The position numbers and the translations under genes were made by a program. Below are positions 1 through 8,917 of a DNA stretch of 64,000 nt, in pieces (position 1 is the stretch's first letter; each line of letters opens with the position of its first letter). This stretch comes from CAWJMF01 sp963843945 (lineage in GTDB: Bacteria; Vulcanimicrobiota; Vulcanimicrobiia; Vulcanimicrobiales; Vulcanimicrobiaceae). Under the pieces are notes generated by a model. The model ran no database searches. It was not told the DNA's origin and was given only the letters and a program-made list of their open reading frames with translations. Where the stretch lies: contig CAWJMF010000006.1 in assembly GCA_963843945.1 (NCBI GenBank), positions 434,001-498,000 on the forward strand, given 5' to 3'.

Positions 1-1
1 A

Positions 2-859
2 GCGGATTACGACGCCCGTCTCGAGGCCGGCCCGGCAGGCAAAGCTGCGCTCAATCAGATGATTCAGGGCGTGCTCATCATGCAGTACGCCAAGGACAAC
101 CACGTCGACGTTACCGACGCTGAAGTCAAGGCGAAAGAAGACGAGATCAAAGCGAAGTACCCGCCCGGACAGTTCGATCAACTACTGAAGAACCAAAATC
201 TGACCGAGGCCGACGTGCAGCGCATCTTGCGCGAGCAGTTGATCCTCGAGAAAGCCGTCGGCTCGCAGATCACCGTCACCGATGCGGACGTGCAAGCCTA
301 CCTCGCCAAGAACCACGCCATGCTCGATACCGGCGAGCAGGTTCGCGCCAAGCATATCCTCGTGGCGAATCTGCAAACCGCGAACGACGTGGAGAGCCAG
401 CTCAAGAGCGGCGCGAGCTTCGATGCGCTCGCGAAGAAATATTCGACCGATCCCTCCAGCAAGGACAAGGGCGGCGAGCTCGGCTTTTTCTCAAAGGGGC
501 AAATGGTGCCCGCGTTCCAAGCGGCGGCGTTCTCGCAGCCGATCGGCGTCGTGGGTCCTCCGGTGAAGTCGCCTTTCGGTTACCACATCATCGTGGTGGA
601 AGAGAAAAAGCCGCCGGTCGTGGCGACGATGGCGAACTCGGGCGACAAAATTCGCGCCCAGCTCAAACAGCAGAAAGAACAGCAGGAGATCCCCATCTTC
701 TTGCAAGGCCTGCGCGCCAAGGCGAAGATCGACATTAGCGACCCGGCCCTCAAGGACGCGCTTCCGCCGTTGCCGCCGGCCGGAGCAGGTGCAGCAGGCG
801 GAGCCGGCGCGGCCGGAGCTGCCCCCGGCGCCGCCGGTGGAGCGCCGCCGCAGAAGTAA
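2..859 (+). CDS. Peptidyl-prolyl isomerase, parvulin type (SurA/PrsA-like), 5' truncated
   Basis: A periplasmic or extracytoplasmic foldase that isomerises prolyl bonds. The frame is open from base 2, so the signal peptide and the first part of the N-terminal chaperone domain lie upstream of the window. The visible part has a SurA-N-like helical segment, then a rotamase domain recognisable from VRAKHILV, the SFDALAKKYSTDPSS segment, GGELGFFSKGQMVPAF and SPFGYHIIVVEE. It ends in a Gly/Ala/Pro-rich low-complexity tail of about 30 residues, probably disordered. The mazG gene follows after about 65 bases on the same strand. Whether it is SurA (outer-membrane biogenesis) or PrsA (secreted-protein folding) cannot be settled without the N-terminus. 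Confidence 0.9.
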   Translation, partial: ADYDARLEAGPAGKAALNQMIQGVLIMQYAKDNHVDVTDAEVKAKEDEIKAKYPPGQFDQLLKNQNLTEADVQRILREQLILEKAVGSQITVTDADVQAYLAKNHAMLDTGEQVRAKHILVANLQTANDVESQLKSGASFDALAKKYSTDPSSKDKGGELGFFSKGQMVPAFQAAAFSQPIGVVGPPVKSPFGYHIIVVEEKKPPVVATMANSGDKIRAQLKQQKEQQEIPIFLQGLRAKAKIDISDPALKDALPPLPPAGAGAAGGAGAAGAAPGAAGGAPPQK

Positions 860-926
860 CGCACGCGACCCCGGGATGCCGAACGCGTCCCGGGGTCGAA
901 ACCGCCGTCACGGTGGAGACCTCGAC

Positions 927-2111
927 ATGGCCTTGATCCGCATCGTGGGACTGGGGCCGGGCGATCCCGATCTCGTGACGCTCGGCAGCCTCGAAGCGCT
1001 ACGTGCGGTGGGCCGAGCCGTAACGGTGCTCGCTCCGCCCGAGTTGGCGCTTTTTCTCGAAAGCGAAGGTGTCACGCTGCTGCGCGACCGCATCGCGCAA
1101 CCGGCCTTGTTCGTGCGCGGCTCGAGCGACGAGATCGATGCATTTACCGCGCGCCTCGAAGACGAGGACCTCGCGCTCGGCGTGCTGGGCAACCCGCTCT
1201 CGGATTTTCCGGGCCTGCCGTTGCTGCTGCGCGCGCTCGAGCGCAAGGGAATGCGCTGCGAGCTCGTCCCGGGCATGCCGCGCGCGACGCTCTCGGCCTC
1301 GATCTCGATGCCGCTCGTCCCGTTGCCGCCCGCCTCGGACCACTACAGCTGGGACGACCTCGTCGAGGTCATGGCGCGTTTGCGGCGCTCGTGCCCGTGG
1401 GATCGCGAGCAGACGCACGATTCGCTCGTCCCGTACCTCATCGAAGAGACCTACGAAGTCGTCGACGCGATCGAGGGCAACAACTCGGGCGACCTATGCG
1501 AAGAGCTCGGCGACCTCTTGTTGCAGATCGTGTTCCACTCGCAACTTGCAATGGAGCGCGGAAAGTTTTCGATCGCCGACGTCGTCGACTCGCTCTCGAA
1601 CAAGATGATCCGGCGGCACCCGCACGTCTTCGGCGACCAGGCGGTCTCGAGCGTCTCGGAAGTGTGGAAGAATTGGGAACAGCTCAAGGCGCTCGAGCCG
1701 GCCGGCCGGCTGCGCAAGAGCAAGCTCGACGGCATCCCCAAGGGTCTCGGCGCGCTGCAGCGCGCGCAGAAGATGCAGGACAAGGCCTCGCGCGTCGGGT
1801 TCGACTGGCCCGATCTCGACGGCGTGCGCGCGAAAATCGCCGAGGAGACCGCCGAACTCGAGGAAGCGCGCCGCGAGGGCGACCGCGAGCGCATCCGCGA
1901 GGAGTTCGGCGACTTGCTCTTCAGCTTCGTGAACTTCTCGCGCGTGCTCGGCTACGACGCCGAAGGCGCGCTGCGCGAAGCGAACGAGAAGTTCTACCGC
2001 CGCTTCAACTTCATGGAACGCCGCGCCGAACACCAGGGCCGCGCGCTCGACGACCTCTCGCTCGACGAGCTCGAAGAGCTCTGGCAGCTCGCCAAGACGC
2101 AGGCGGCGTGA
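927..2111 (+). CDS. mazG: MazG family NTP pyrophosphohydrolase with reduced tetrapyrrole-methylase-like N-domain (YabN type)
   Basis: Hydrolyses nucleoside triphosphates to monophosphates (house-cleaning). The ATG at 927 has a GGTGGAG ribosome site upstream and starts the N-domain motif IRIVGLGPGDPDLVTLG, typical of tetrapyrrole methylases. Two MazG repeats follow: the first around residues 145-260 with EETYEVVDAI and EELGDLLLQIVFH, the second around 305-390 with EETAELEEA and EEFGDLLFSFVNF, giving the acidic metal ligands of both halves. The domain order matches Bacillus YabN. The N-domain is only about 140 residues against about 220 in typical methylase domains, so it is probably not a functional methyltransferase. 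The next gene starts inside the stop codon (GTGA). Confidence 0.92.
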   Translation: MALIRIVGLGPGDPDLVTLGSLEALRAVGRAVTVLAPPELALFLESEGVTLLRDRIAQPALFVRGSSDEIDAFTARLEDEDLALGVLGNPLSDFPGLPLLLRALERKGMRCELVPGMPRATLSASISMPLVPLPPASDHYSWDDLVEVMARLRRSCPWDREQTHDSLVPYLIEETYEVVDAIEGNNSGDLCEELGDLLLQIVFHSQLAMERGKFSIADVVDSLSNKMIRRHPHVFGDQAVSSVSEVWKNWEQLKALEPAGRLRKSKLDGIPKGLGALQRAQKMQDKASRVGFDWPDLDGVRAKIAEETAELEEARREGDRERIREEFGDLLFSFVNFSRVLGYDAEGALREANEKFYRRFNFMERRAEHQGRALDDLSLDELEELWQLAKTQAA

Positions 2112-2497
2112 GCGAGCGCGAATCGCAACCGGTTACGATTCGCGTGCGTATGAGCGCGCACGACGCACACTACGGCGGCTCGCTGGTCGACGGGGCCCGC
2201 ATCCTCGGCCTCTTCGGCGACGTCGCGACCGAACTGCTGATCCGCAGCGACGGCGACGAGGGTCTGTTTGCATCGTACGCTTCGGTGGAGTTTTTGGCAC
2301 CGGTCTTCGCCGGCGACTACATCGAAGCCACCGGGAAGATCGTGCGCTTCGGCAACCGCTCGCGTGACATCGAGTTCGAAGCGCGGAAGGTGATCGCCGC
2401 GCGCCCCGATCTCTCGCCGAGCGCAGCCGAGGTGGTGGAGCCCGCGGTCGTCGTGGTGCGCGCGAAGGGCACGTGCGTGGCTCCGAAGCGGGGCTAG
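2108..2497 (+). CDS. Hotdog-fold protein, 3-aminobutyryl-CoA ammonia-lyase-like
   Basis: A 129-residue hotdog-fold protein. The motif MSAHDAHYGGSLVDGARIL followed by FGDVATELLIRSDGDEGLF and VEFLAPVFAGDYIEATGKI resembles 3-aminobutyryl-CoA ammonia-lyase (kal) of lysine fermentation, recognised from memory rather than by search. The GTG at 2108 overlaps the mazG stop and keeps the first strand (TIRVRM); the ATG at 2150 would cut that strand, so GTG is preferred. No other lysine-fermentation gene is in view, so it may act on another acyl-CoA or be a general thioesterase or dehydratase-like enzyme. Confidence 0.65.
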   Translation: MSERESQPVTIRVRMSAHDAHYGGSLVDGARILGLFGDVATELLIRSDGDEGLFASYASVEFLAPVFAGDYIEATGKIVRFGNRSRDIEFEARKVIAARPDLSPSAAEVVEPAVVVVRAKGTCVAPKRG

Positions 2498-2550
2498 GGC
2501 GGACCGCGCCGCGCCGGCGCGACGCTTGAGGGGCAGCCATCACTGATCGT

Positions 2551-3104
2551 GTGCCTTACTACCTGATTCCCGTCGAGGCAACGGGACGCTCCCCGTTGAT
2601 TCTCACACTTGAGCTCGTCGATCGATGCCCAACGCGCTGCCGACGCGAAGATCGTCGTCGCGATTGTGAACAGGTCAACCGCGCTCGATGTACGTCAGTC
2701 AAATCGCGAGATCTGCCAGATAACCTGGCATCACTCATCGTCACCGACGCACACGGTGTAACTGGAAACCGATCGCGCGATCGAAATCCCGCAGCTTCAA
2801 CGTCCATCGCCGCGTACCGTCACCGTCGTCTATTACGACCAGATTCGTCCCGGGCAAAGCTATTCCGGGTACGGCGGAAATTCGAGCGGAGGATCGACTC
2901 AGCGATTGGGGTTATCATCTCCAGCCGGGGAGATATACGGTTCAAGCCGTCCTCGAAGAGCTTTTCGACGGCGGATGTCGATCCCGGACGCCCGCACGGT
3001 CAGCCCGGTACGATCCGGCGAACCTGACCCAAGGATCGCGTCCAACATCGTATCCGATGTCCCTCAACTCAAACGTTCGTGTGGACCTCGTAGCTGACTC
3101 ATGA
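2551..3104 (+). pseudogene. Decayed gene, possibly a BsuPI-like proteinase-inhibitor domain protein
   Basis: No single frame is open, but protein-like segments follow one another in different frames: VPYYLIPVEATGRSPLILTL near 2551, then IVVAIVNRSTALDVRQ near 2651, a TAA stop at 2759, RTVTVVYYDQIRPGQSYSG in that same frame, and after a shift near 2900 DWGYHLQPGRYTVQAVLEE to a stop at 3104. The LQPGRYTVQA ending resembles the beta-rich inhibitor domains of the BsuPI family. With one in-frame stop and about two shifts it reads as a remnant. Since surplus-base errors occur elsewhere in the window, part of the damage may be artefactual, but the in-frame stop is not explained by that. Nothing else was seen in this stretch. 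Confidence 0.4.
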
Positions 3105-3110
3105 AAAACC

Positions 3111-3413
3111 ATGCGCATCGATAAGTTCCTAAAAATCTCGCGCTTAGCGAAACGGCGTTCCGAAGCGCACGAGGCGCTCGTTGCGGGCCGCATCACGCGT
3201 GACGGACGTCCATTGAAGCCCGGCGCCGAAGTGAAGGCGGGCGACGTTCTCGTGCTGCACTACGCGCGCAAGTTTCTCACCGTGCGCGTCTCGCTGGTTC
3301 CCGAGAAGATTACCCCCGCGGTGCGCAAGCTCGAACTTTACGAAGTGCTCGAAGAGAAGCGCGACGATCCGGTCGATTGGCTCGACGGACCGGCGCGCAG
3401 CTCGCCGGCGTGA
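3111..3413 (+). CDS. S4-domain RNA-binding protein (RqcP/Hsp15-like)
   Basis: A small protein of 100 residues. Residues 1-60 form an S4 domain (MRIDKFLKISRLAKRRSEA, then GRITRDGRPLKPGAEVKAGD). This is the layout of RqcP (YabO), which binds stalled 50S subunits with RqcH, and of Hsp15. The roughly 40-residue C-terminal extension is acidic and mixed-charge, a little longer than in RqcP. The ATG follows about 6 bases after the remnant gene. whiA starts inside its stop codon, so the two are translationally coupled. Confidence 0.85.
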   Translation: MRIDKFLKISRLAKRRSEAHEALVAGRITRDGRPLKPGAEVKAGDVLVLHYARKFLTVRVSLVPEKITPAVRKLELYEVLEEKRDDPVDWLDGPARSSPA

Positions 3414-4330
3414 GCTCGACGCTCTCCGCGGACGCTAAAGACGCGCTTGCCCGGGACGTGCCGGCGAGCGAGCACTGCCGGCGCGCGCTCGAGCGCGGGC
3501 TCGTCGCCTTCGGTTGCGCGCCCGGCGCGCAGCGCTTCCGCACGCAGCGTCCGGCGGTCGCGCGCCTGCTCTGGTCGCTGCTCGGCGAACGCAAACGCGG
3601 CGCGCTGCGCAAGACCGCAGCACCGCGCTTGCGCCGGCTGCCGGTCTACGAAATCGAGGTCGAACCGCGCCTCCCGGCGCGGATACCGGCGGCGCGTTGC
3701 GATCGGCGCATGGAGCTGCGCGGCGCGTTCCTCGCGTGCGGGTCGCTGGCCGAACCGGCGCGGGGCTACCATCTCGAGTTCGTGCCTCCCGACGCGGCCG
3801 CCGCCGAGCGCCTCGTCGCGCTCCTGCGGGCGGAGGGATGCACGCCCAAAAGCATGACGCGTAAGGGCAAGCCGCTAGTCTACTTCAAGGACATCGAAGC
3901 GATCACGCGCGTCCTCGCTTCGATCGGCGCGTCGAGCGCCATCCTGCACCTCGAGGACGTGCGCGCCCTCAAGGAAACGAAGAACCGCATCCACCGCTTA
4001 GTCAACACCGAAGCGGCAAACGTCGAGCGCGCCGCCATCGCCGCCGCCGCGCAAAGCGAGTGGATCGCGCTGGTCGCCGACGCCTTCGGCCTGCGCAATC
4101 TCTCAGCACCGCTGCGGGAGATCGCCGAGCTACGCCTGCGCCATCCGACGGAAACGCTGGCTGAACTCGGGCGGCGCTGCAGTCCGCCGGCCAAGAAGTC
4201 GACGGTCAACGGGCGTATCGCGGCGCTCGTGCGGTTGGCGCGCGAGCTGGAACGCAAACGTTCGTCGCTCTCGCCGGTCCCGGAAACCGGACGAAAAAGG
4301 GCTCGCGGAGAAGGGCCGGGTATCGGATGA
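3410..4330 (+). CDS. whiA: WhiA family DNA-binding regulator
   Basis: WhiA combines a LAGLIDADG-like N-domain with a C-terminal helix-turn-helix and is linked to cell division and sporulation control in Gram-positive bacteria. Here the LAGLIDADG-like core covers about residues 20-200 (RGAFLACGSLAEPARGYHLEF, then LVYFKDIEAITRVLASIGAS). The C-terminal HTH has ETKNRIHRLVNTEAANVERA and LRHPTETLAELGRRCSPPAKKSTVNGRI, where NTE.AN and the SP...KS.VN.R pattern are typical. The GTG at 3410 overlaps the stop of the preceding gene. In many genomes whiA follows yvcK and rapZ; here it sits directly upstream of glycolytic genes. Confidence 0.93.
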   Translation: MSSTLSADAKDALARDVPASEHCRRALERGLVAFGCAPGAQRFRTQRPAVARLLWSLLGERKRGALRKTAAPRLRRLPVYEIEVEPRLPARIPAARCDRRMELRGAFLACGSLAEPARGYHLEFVPPDAAAAERLVALLRAEGCTPKSMTRKGKPLVYFKDIEAITRVLASIGASSAILHLEDVRALKETKNRIHRLVNTEAANVERAAIAAAAQSEWIALVADAFGLRNLSAPLREIAELRLRHPTETLAELGRRCSPPAKKSTVNGRIAALVRLARELERKRSSLSPVPETGRKRARGEGPGIG

Positions 4331-4352
4331 AGCTCACAGCAGAGGGGACGGA

Positions 4353-5369
4353 ATGCGGATCGGAATCAACGGCTTCGGCCGAATCGGACGGAATTTCACC
4401 AAGGCGCTGATCGAGCGGCATCCTTCGATCGAGATCGCCGCGGTCAACGATCTGACCAGCGCCGCCGAGTGCGCCCACCTCTTCAAATACGACTCTAACT
4501 ACGGAACGTACGCCGGCACGGTCGGCAGCGACGGCGACAATCTCCTCATCGGCGAGCGCAAGATCGGCGTGTTGGCGCAGCGCAACCCGGCCGACTTGCC
4601 CTGGAAGAAGCTCGGCGTCGACGTCGTCATCGAGTCGACCGGCCTCTTCACCGACGCCGACAAGGCGCGCGCCCACATCGACGGCGGCGGCGCGAAGAAA
4701 GTCATCATTTCGGCCCCCGCTAAAGGGGAAGATATAACTCTCGTCTTGGGCGTGAACGACAAAGACTACGATCCGGCCAAGCACAACATCATCTCGAACG
4801 CCTCGTGCACGACGAACTGCCTCGCGACCGCCGTCAAGCCGATCGTCGACGGGCTCGGCTGGGTCAAAGGCTTCATGACGACGGTGCATTCCTACACCAA
4901 CGACCAGCAGCTGCTCGACGGTCCGCACAAGGATTGGCGCCGCGCGCGAAACGCCGCTACGAACATCATCCCGACCTCGACCGGCGCGGCCAAAGCGCTC
5001 TATCTGACGATTCCCGAGATCAAGGGTACCTTCGACGGCTTCTCCCTGCGCGTGCCGACGCCGACGGTCTCGATGATCTATCTCGTCGCGCAAGTCAAGC
5101 GCGAGACGACGAAGGACGAAGTCAACGCCCTCCTGCGAGCTGCGGCCGGCGGCTCGCTCAAAGACATCGTGCTCTTCAGCGAAGAGCAGCTCGTCTCGAG
5201 CGATTTTAAGGGCTCGCCCTACAGCTCGATCGTCGACGCCGGACTCACCAACGCCAACGGCGACCTCATCCAGATTGCCGCCTGGTACGATAACGAGTGG
5301 GGCTACTCGTGCCGGCTCGCCGACGTGACCCAGATGGTTCTCTCGAAGACGCTCTCGGGCGTAGCCTAG
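4353..5369 (+). CDS. gap: Glyceraldehyde-3-phosphate dehydrogenase, type I
   Basis: Oxidises and phosphorylates glyceraldehyde 3-phosphate with NAD in the cytoplasm. The protein has 338 residues, the family size. An N-terminal Rossmann motif GINGFGRIGRN, the active-site SASCTTNC-type motif with catalytic Cys near residue 152 (ASCTTNC), and the C-terminal WYDNEWGYS are all present. The gene is followed after 7 bases by pgk, so gap-pgk-tpiA-gpmI form a lower-glycolysis operon. The spacing from whiA is 22 bases, so the same transcript may begin upstream at the S4 gene. Confidence 0.97.
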   Translation: MRIGINGFGRIGRNFTKALIERHPSIEIAAVNDLTSAAECAHLFKYDSNYGTYAGTVGSDGDNLLIGERKIGVLAQRNPADLPWKKLGVDVVIESTGLFTDADKARAHIDGGGAKKVIISAPAKGEDITLVLGVNDKDYDPAKHNIISNASCTTNCLATAVKPIVDGLGWVKGFMTTVHSYTNDQQLLDGPHKDWRRARNAATNIIPTSTGAAKALYLTIPEIKGTFDGFSLRVPTPTVSMIYLVAQVKRETTKDEVNALLRAAAGGSLKDIVLFSEEQLVSSDFKGSPYSSIVDAGLTNANGDLIQIAAWYDNEWGYSCRLADVTQMVLSKTLSGVA

Positions 5370-5376
5370 CAACTCC

Positions 5377-6589
5377 ATGCGCTTCAACGGCTTGCGCGAC
5401 GCGGGCAACCTGCGCGGGCGGCGCGTCGTCGTCCGCGAGGACCTCAACGTCCCGCTCAAGGGCGGTGCGGTCGCCGACGAGACGCGTTTGATCGCCGCCC
5501 TCGAAACGTTGCGCTACTTGCGCGACGGCGGCGCGCGCACGATCGTGCTCTCGCATCTCGGGCGGCCCGACGGCAAACGGGACCCCGCGCTCTCGCTGCG
5601 TCCGGTTGCGGCCGAGCTGGAACGTTTGCTCGAATCGCCCGTGGCGTTCGCTGCGGACTGCGTCGGGCCGGAGGCCGAGGCCGCGGTCGCGGCGCTGGCC
5701 GACGGTGACGTCGTCGTGCTCGAGAACGTGCGCTTCCATCCCGAAGAAGAGGCGAACGATCCCGTCTTCGCCGCGCGTCTCGCGGCGCTCGGCGACGTGT
5801 ACGTCAACGACGCCTTCGGGACCGCGCATCGCGCCCACGCCTCTACCGAGGGCATCGCGCGCGACCTTCCCGCCTTCGCCGGCTTTTTGATGGAAGCCGA
5901 ACTCTCGGCCCTCGACAAGCTCACCAGCGATCCGCGTCCGCCGTTCGTCTGCGCGATCGGCGGGGCGAAGGTCAAAGACAAAGTCGGCGTCTTCACGAGC
6001 TTGCTGGAACGCGTTTCGGCGTTCGTCATCGGCGGCGGCATGGGGAATACGTTCCTCGCCGCCGGCGGCGTCGACGTCGGCCGGTCGCTGCGCGACCCCG
6101 ATCTCGAACCCGCGAAGAAGATCGTCGAACTGGCCGCCCAGCGGGGCGTCAGCTTGCACCTGCCGGTGGACGCGGTCGTGTCTTCGTCGTTCGACGCGGA
6201 CGCCGAAGCCCACACCGTCCCGCTCGACGCGATCGGTTCGAACATGATCCTCGACATCGGTCCCGCGACCGCGCGCGCCTATGCCGAGGTCTTGCGCCGG
6301 GCAAAAACGATCGTCTTCAACGGACCGATGGGGGTCTACGAAAAGCCGGCGTATCGCAACGGGACGCGCGTCGTCGGTGAAGCCATCGCGGAGGCGACGC
6401 GTGCCGGAGCGGTGAGCGTCGTCGGAGGCGGAGACGCCGCCGCGGCCGCCCACGAACTCGGCTTTGCCGAGCGCGATGACGCACGTCTCGACGGGGGGCG
6501 GCGCGACGCTGGAGTTCTTGGAAGGCAAAACGCTGCCCGGAGTCGCGGCGCTCGAACGGGCCGCGGAACGCCAAGGCGCTCGCGCGTGA
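5377..6589 (+). CDS. pgk: Phosphoglycerate kinase, reading frame broken by one surplus base near 6473
   Basis: Transfers the acyl phosphate of 1,3-bisphosphoglycerate to ADP. Family motifs are VVVREDLNVPLKGG near the start, ENVRFHPEEE, GGAKVKDKVGVF, and the nucleotide site KTIVFNGPMGVYE with VVGGGDAA. After ELGFAER the listed frame runs into nonsense. Dropping one base of the GCGCG at 6471-6475 restores the expected ending MTHVSTGGGATLEFLEGKTL up to a TGA at 6587. The corrected protein is about 404 residues, the usual length. The conserved C-terminus without other damage favours an assembly error. tpiA starts inside the corrected stop (GTGA). Confidence 0.9.
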
Positions 6590-7357
6590 GCGCGGCCCCG
6601 GCTTCGCGCCGTCCGCTCGTCGCCGGAAACTGGAAGATGAACAAGACGATCGCCGAGGCGCGCGCTTTCGTGCGCGAGTTCCGGGCGCTGCCGCTGCCGC
6701 ACGAGGTCGAGGTCGCGATCGCCCCGCCGTTCACGGCGCTGGCGGCGGTCCACGAAGAACTGCACGGTTCGCGCATTCACCTGGCCGCGCAAGAGATGAA
6801 CGAAGCGGACCGCGGCGCGTTCACCGGCGAAATCAGCCCGCGTCATGCTTAAAGAATTGGGAGTGCGCTACGTGATCCTCGGACACTCGGAACGGCGCCG
6901 CTACCTCGGCGAGAGCGACGCTTCGGTCGGTCGAAAAGTCCGTTCCGCGTTGGCCCACGCGCTGGTCCCGATCGTCGCGGTCGGCGAGAACGAGCGCGAG
7001 CATGCTGCCGGGCGCGCCGTCGAGCACTGCGCGATGCAGTTGCGCATCGCCTTTGACGGCATGGGACCCGAAGACGTCGCGTCGTGCGTCGTCGCTTACG
7101 AGCCGATCTGGGCGATCGGCACCGGTCTGGCCGAGGATCCGCAAAGCGCCAACGACGTGATCGCCAAACTCCGGCGCTGCGTCGATGGCTTGACGGCTTC
7201 CCGTTTTCTCTATGGGGGAAGCATGAATCCGGCTAACGCACCGGCGCTCATGGCCCAGCCCGAGATCGACGGCGGTCTCGTCGGCGGTGCGAGTCTCGAC
7301 CCGCTCGCCTTCGCCGCGATCGTCAACGCAGCGCGTCCTGCGGCCGCTTCCCGATGA
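6586..7357 (+). CDS. tpiA: Triosephosphate isomerase, reading frame broken by one surplus base at about 6841
   Basis: Interconverts dihydroxyacetone phosphate and glyceraldehyde 3-phosphate. The GTG at 6586 overlaps the corrected pgk stop and leads into RRPLVAGNWKMNKT, the family N-terminus with the active-site Asn and Lys. The frame is lost after FTGEISP; removing the C at 6841 joins it to VMLKELGVRYVILGHSERR, with the catalytic His. The rest is intact: VVAYEPIWAIGTG with the catalytic Glu, then LYGGSMNPANA. The corrected length is about 256 residues, normal for the family. As read, the gene would give an 88-residue fragment plus a separate downstream frame from 6845. Confidence 0.9.
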
Positions 7358-8910
7358 GTTCGCGCGCGCGGCCGGGACCGCTCGTTCTCGCGATTCTCGA
7401 CGGTTTCGGGCTGCGCGCAGAGACGTACGGAAACGCGATCGCCGCGGCGGCGATGCCGAACTGGAAACGCATGCTGGCGACGGCGCCGAACTCCATGCTG
7501 GCGGCCAGCGGCGAAGACGTCGGACTGCCGGCAGGCGTCATGGGCAACAGCGAGGTCGGACACCTCAATCTGGGCGGCGGCCGGGTCGTGCCCCAGGGCG
7601 TCGTGGTCATCAACGAATCGCTTGCCGACGGCTCCTTCGCGAAGAATCCCGTCCTGCGCGCTTGCCTCGATCACGTTCGCACCACGGGCGGCAGGCTGCA
7701 CTTTCTCGGATTGCTCTCCGACGGTCGCGTGCACAGCTCGATCGAGCACCTCTTCGCGTTGGTCGACGCCGCCGTCACCGCCGACGTGCCGATCGCGATT
7801 CACGCCTTCGGTGACGGGCGCGACGTTCCGCCGTCGTCCTTGCAGACGTACGTCGACGCGCTCGAGGCGCACCTCGCCAAAGCCGGTCGCGCCGGCGCAA
7901 TCGCAAGCATCACCGGCCGCTATTACGCGATGGATCGCGACAAGCGCTGGGAGCGCGTCGAGAGAGCGTATCGCATGCTGGTCGACGGCGAGACGGACTT
8001 GCGCTTTGCGACCGCCGCCGAAGCGGTGCGCGCCGCGTACGCGCGCGGCGAAACCGACGAATTCATCGCGCCCAGTCTCGTCGGCGAGCCGCGGCTAGTC
8101 CGCGACGGCGATGCGGCGATCTTCTTCAACTTCCGTCCCGATCGCGCGCGCGAACTGACGCTGGCCTTTTCGAAACCGGACTTTGCGGAGTTTCCGGTTC
8201 ACCGTTTTTCGGATTTCATCTTCGCCACGATGACCAAATACGAGGAATATTTCCCGAACCCGGTACTGTTCGGACCGCGTCCGCAGTCGCAGACGTTCGG
8301 CGAGGCCGTCGCGGCGGCGGGGCTCACCCAACTGCGCTTGGCGGAAACGGAAAAGTACGCGCACGTCACCTACTTTTTCAACGGCGGGCGCGAAGACGTG
8401 TTCCCCGGTGAAGATCGCGAGCTCATTCCTTCCGATCGCAGCGTCGCGACGTACGATTTGGCTCCGGCAATGCGCGCCGAAGCGATTACCGACGCCGCCG
8501 TGGCCGACGTCGAGCGTCGCACGCACGACGTCATCGTGATGAATTACGCCAACGCCGACATGGTCGGGCACACCGGCGTCATGGATGCGACGATCGCCTC
8601 GCTCGAGATCCTTGACCGCGAGCTCGGGCGCCTCGAGCGCGCCGTGCTCGCAGCCGACGGAATCTTGGTTATTACTGCGGACCACGGCAACGCCGAAGAG
8701 AAGCTCGATAAGGCTGGAAATCCTCTGACCGCGCACACGACCAGCCCCGTTCCGCTCGTCATCGTGTCGCGCGAACCGCTCGGGACGCTGGCTGACGGCC
8801 GGCTGGCCGACGTCGCTCCGACCCTCTTGCCGCTCCTCGGCGTAGCGGTTCCGCCTGCGATGAGCGGCAACAACCTGCTAGCGCCGCTGCCCGCGACGCT
8901 GTCGCGATAG
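7354..8910 (+). CDS. gpmI: Phosphoglycerate mutase, cofactor-independent (2,3-bisphosphoglycerate-independent)
   Basis: Converts 3-phosphoglycerate to 2-phosphoglycerate using two metal ions. The 518-residue length is standard. An alkaline-phosphatase-superfamily metal site is visible as LAILDGFGLR, GNSEVGHLNLGGGR with the phosphorylated Ser near residue 66, HAFGDGRDVPP, NFRPDRARELT, NYANADMVGHTG and ITADHGNAEEK. It starts within the tpiA stop (ATGA), so it closes the lower-glycolysis operon, with punA 8 bases downstream. Confidence 0.96.
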   Translation: MSSRARPGPLVLAILDGFGLRAETYGNAIAAAAMPNWKRMLATAPNSMLAASGEDVGLPAGVMGNSEVGHLNLGGGRVVPQGVVVINESLADGSFAKNPVLRACLDHVRTTGGRLHFLGLLSDGRVHSSIEHLFALVDAAVTADVPIAIHAFGDGRDVPPSSLQTYVDALEAHLAKAGRAGAIASITGRYYAMDRDKRWERVERAYRMLVDGETDLRFATAAEAVRAAYARGETDEFIAPSLVGEPRLVRDGDAAIFFNFRPDRARELTLAFSKPDFAEFPVHRFSDFIFATMTKYEEYFPNPVLFGPRPQSQTFGEAVAAAGLTQLRLAETEKYAHVTYFFNGGREDVFPGEDRELIPSDRSVATYDLAPAMRAEAITDAAVADVERRTHDVIVMNYANADMVGHTGVMDATIASLEILDRELGRLERAVLAADGILVITADHGNAEEKLDKAGNPLTAHTTSPVPLVIVSREPLGTLADGRLADVAPTLLPLLGVAVPPAMSGNNLLAPLPATLSR

Positions 8911-8917
8911 CTCGTAC

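Noticed and set aside
4206..5459. Long minus-strand open frame of 417 codons opposite gap
   Set aside because: Antisense shadow of gap in high-GC DNA; no family motifs, Arg/Asp-rich composition.
6471..6475. Programmed +1 frameshifting in pgk and similar sites
   Set aside because: No common slippery codon, stop codon or stimulatory structure; the same kind of break occurs in IS genes and unrelated genes, better explained by insertion errors.
5266..6846. Minus-strand open frame of 526 codons opposite pgk
   Set aside because: Shadow frame; pgk and tpiA motifs on the plus strand explain the region.
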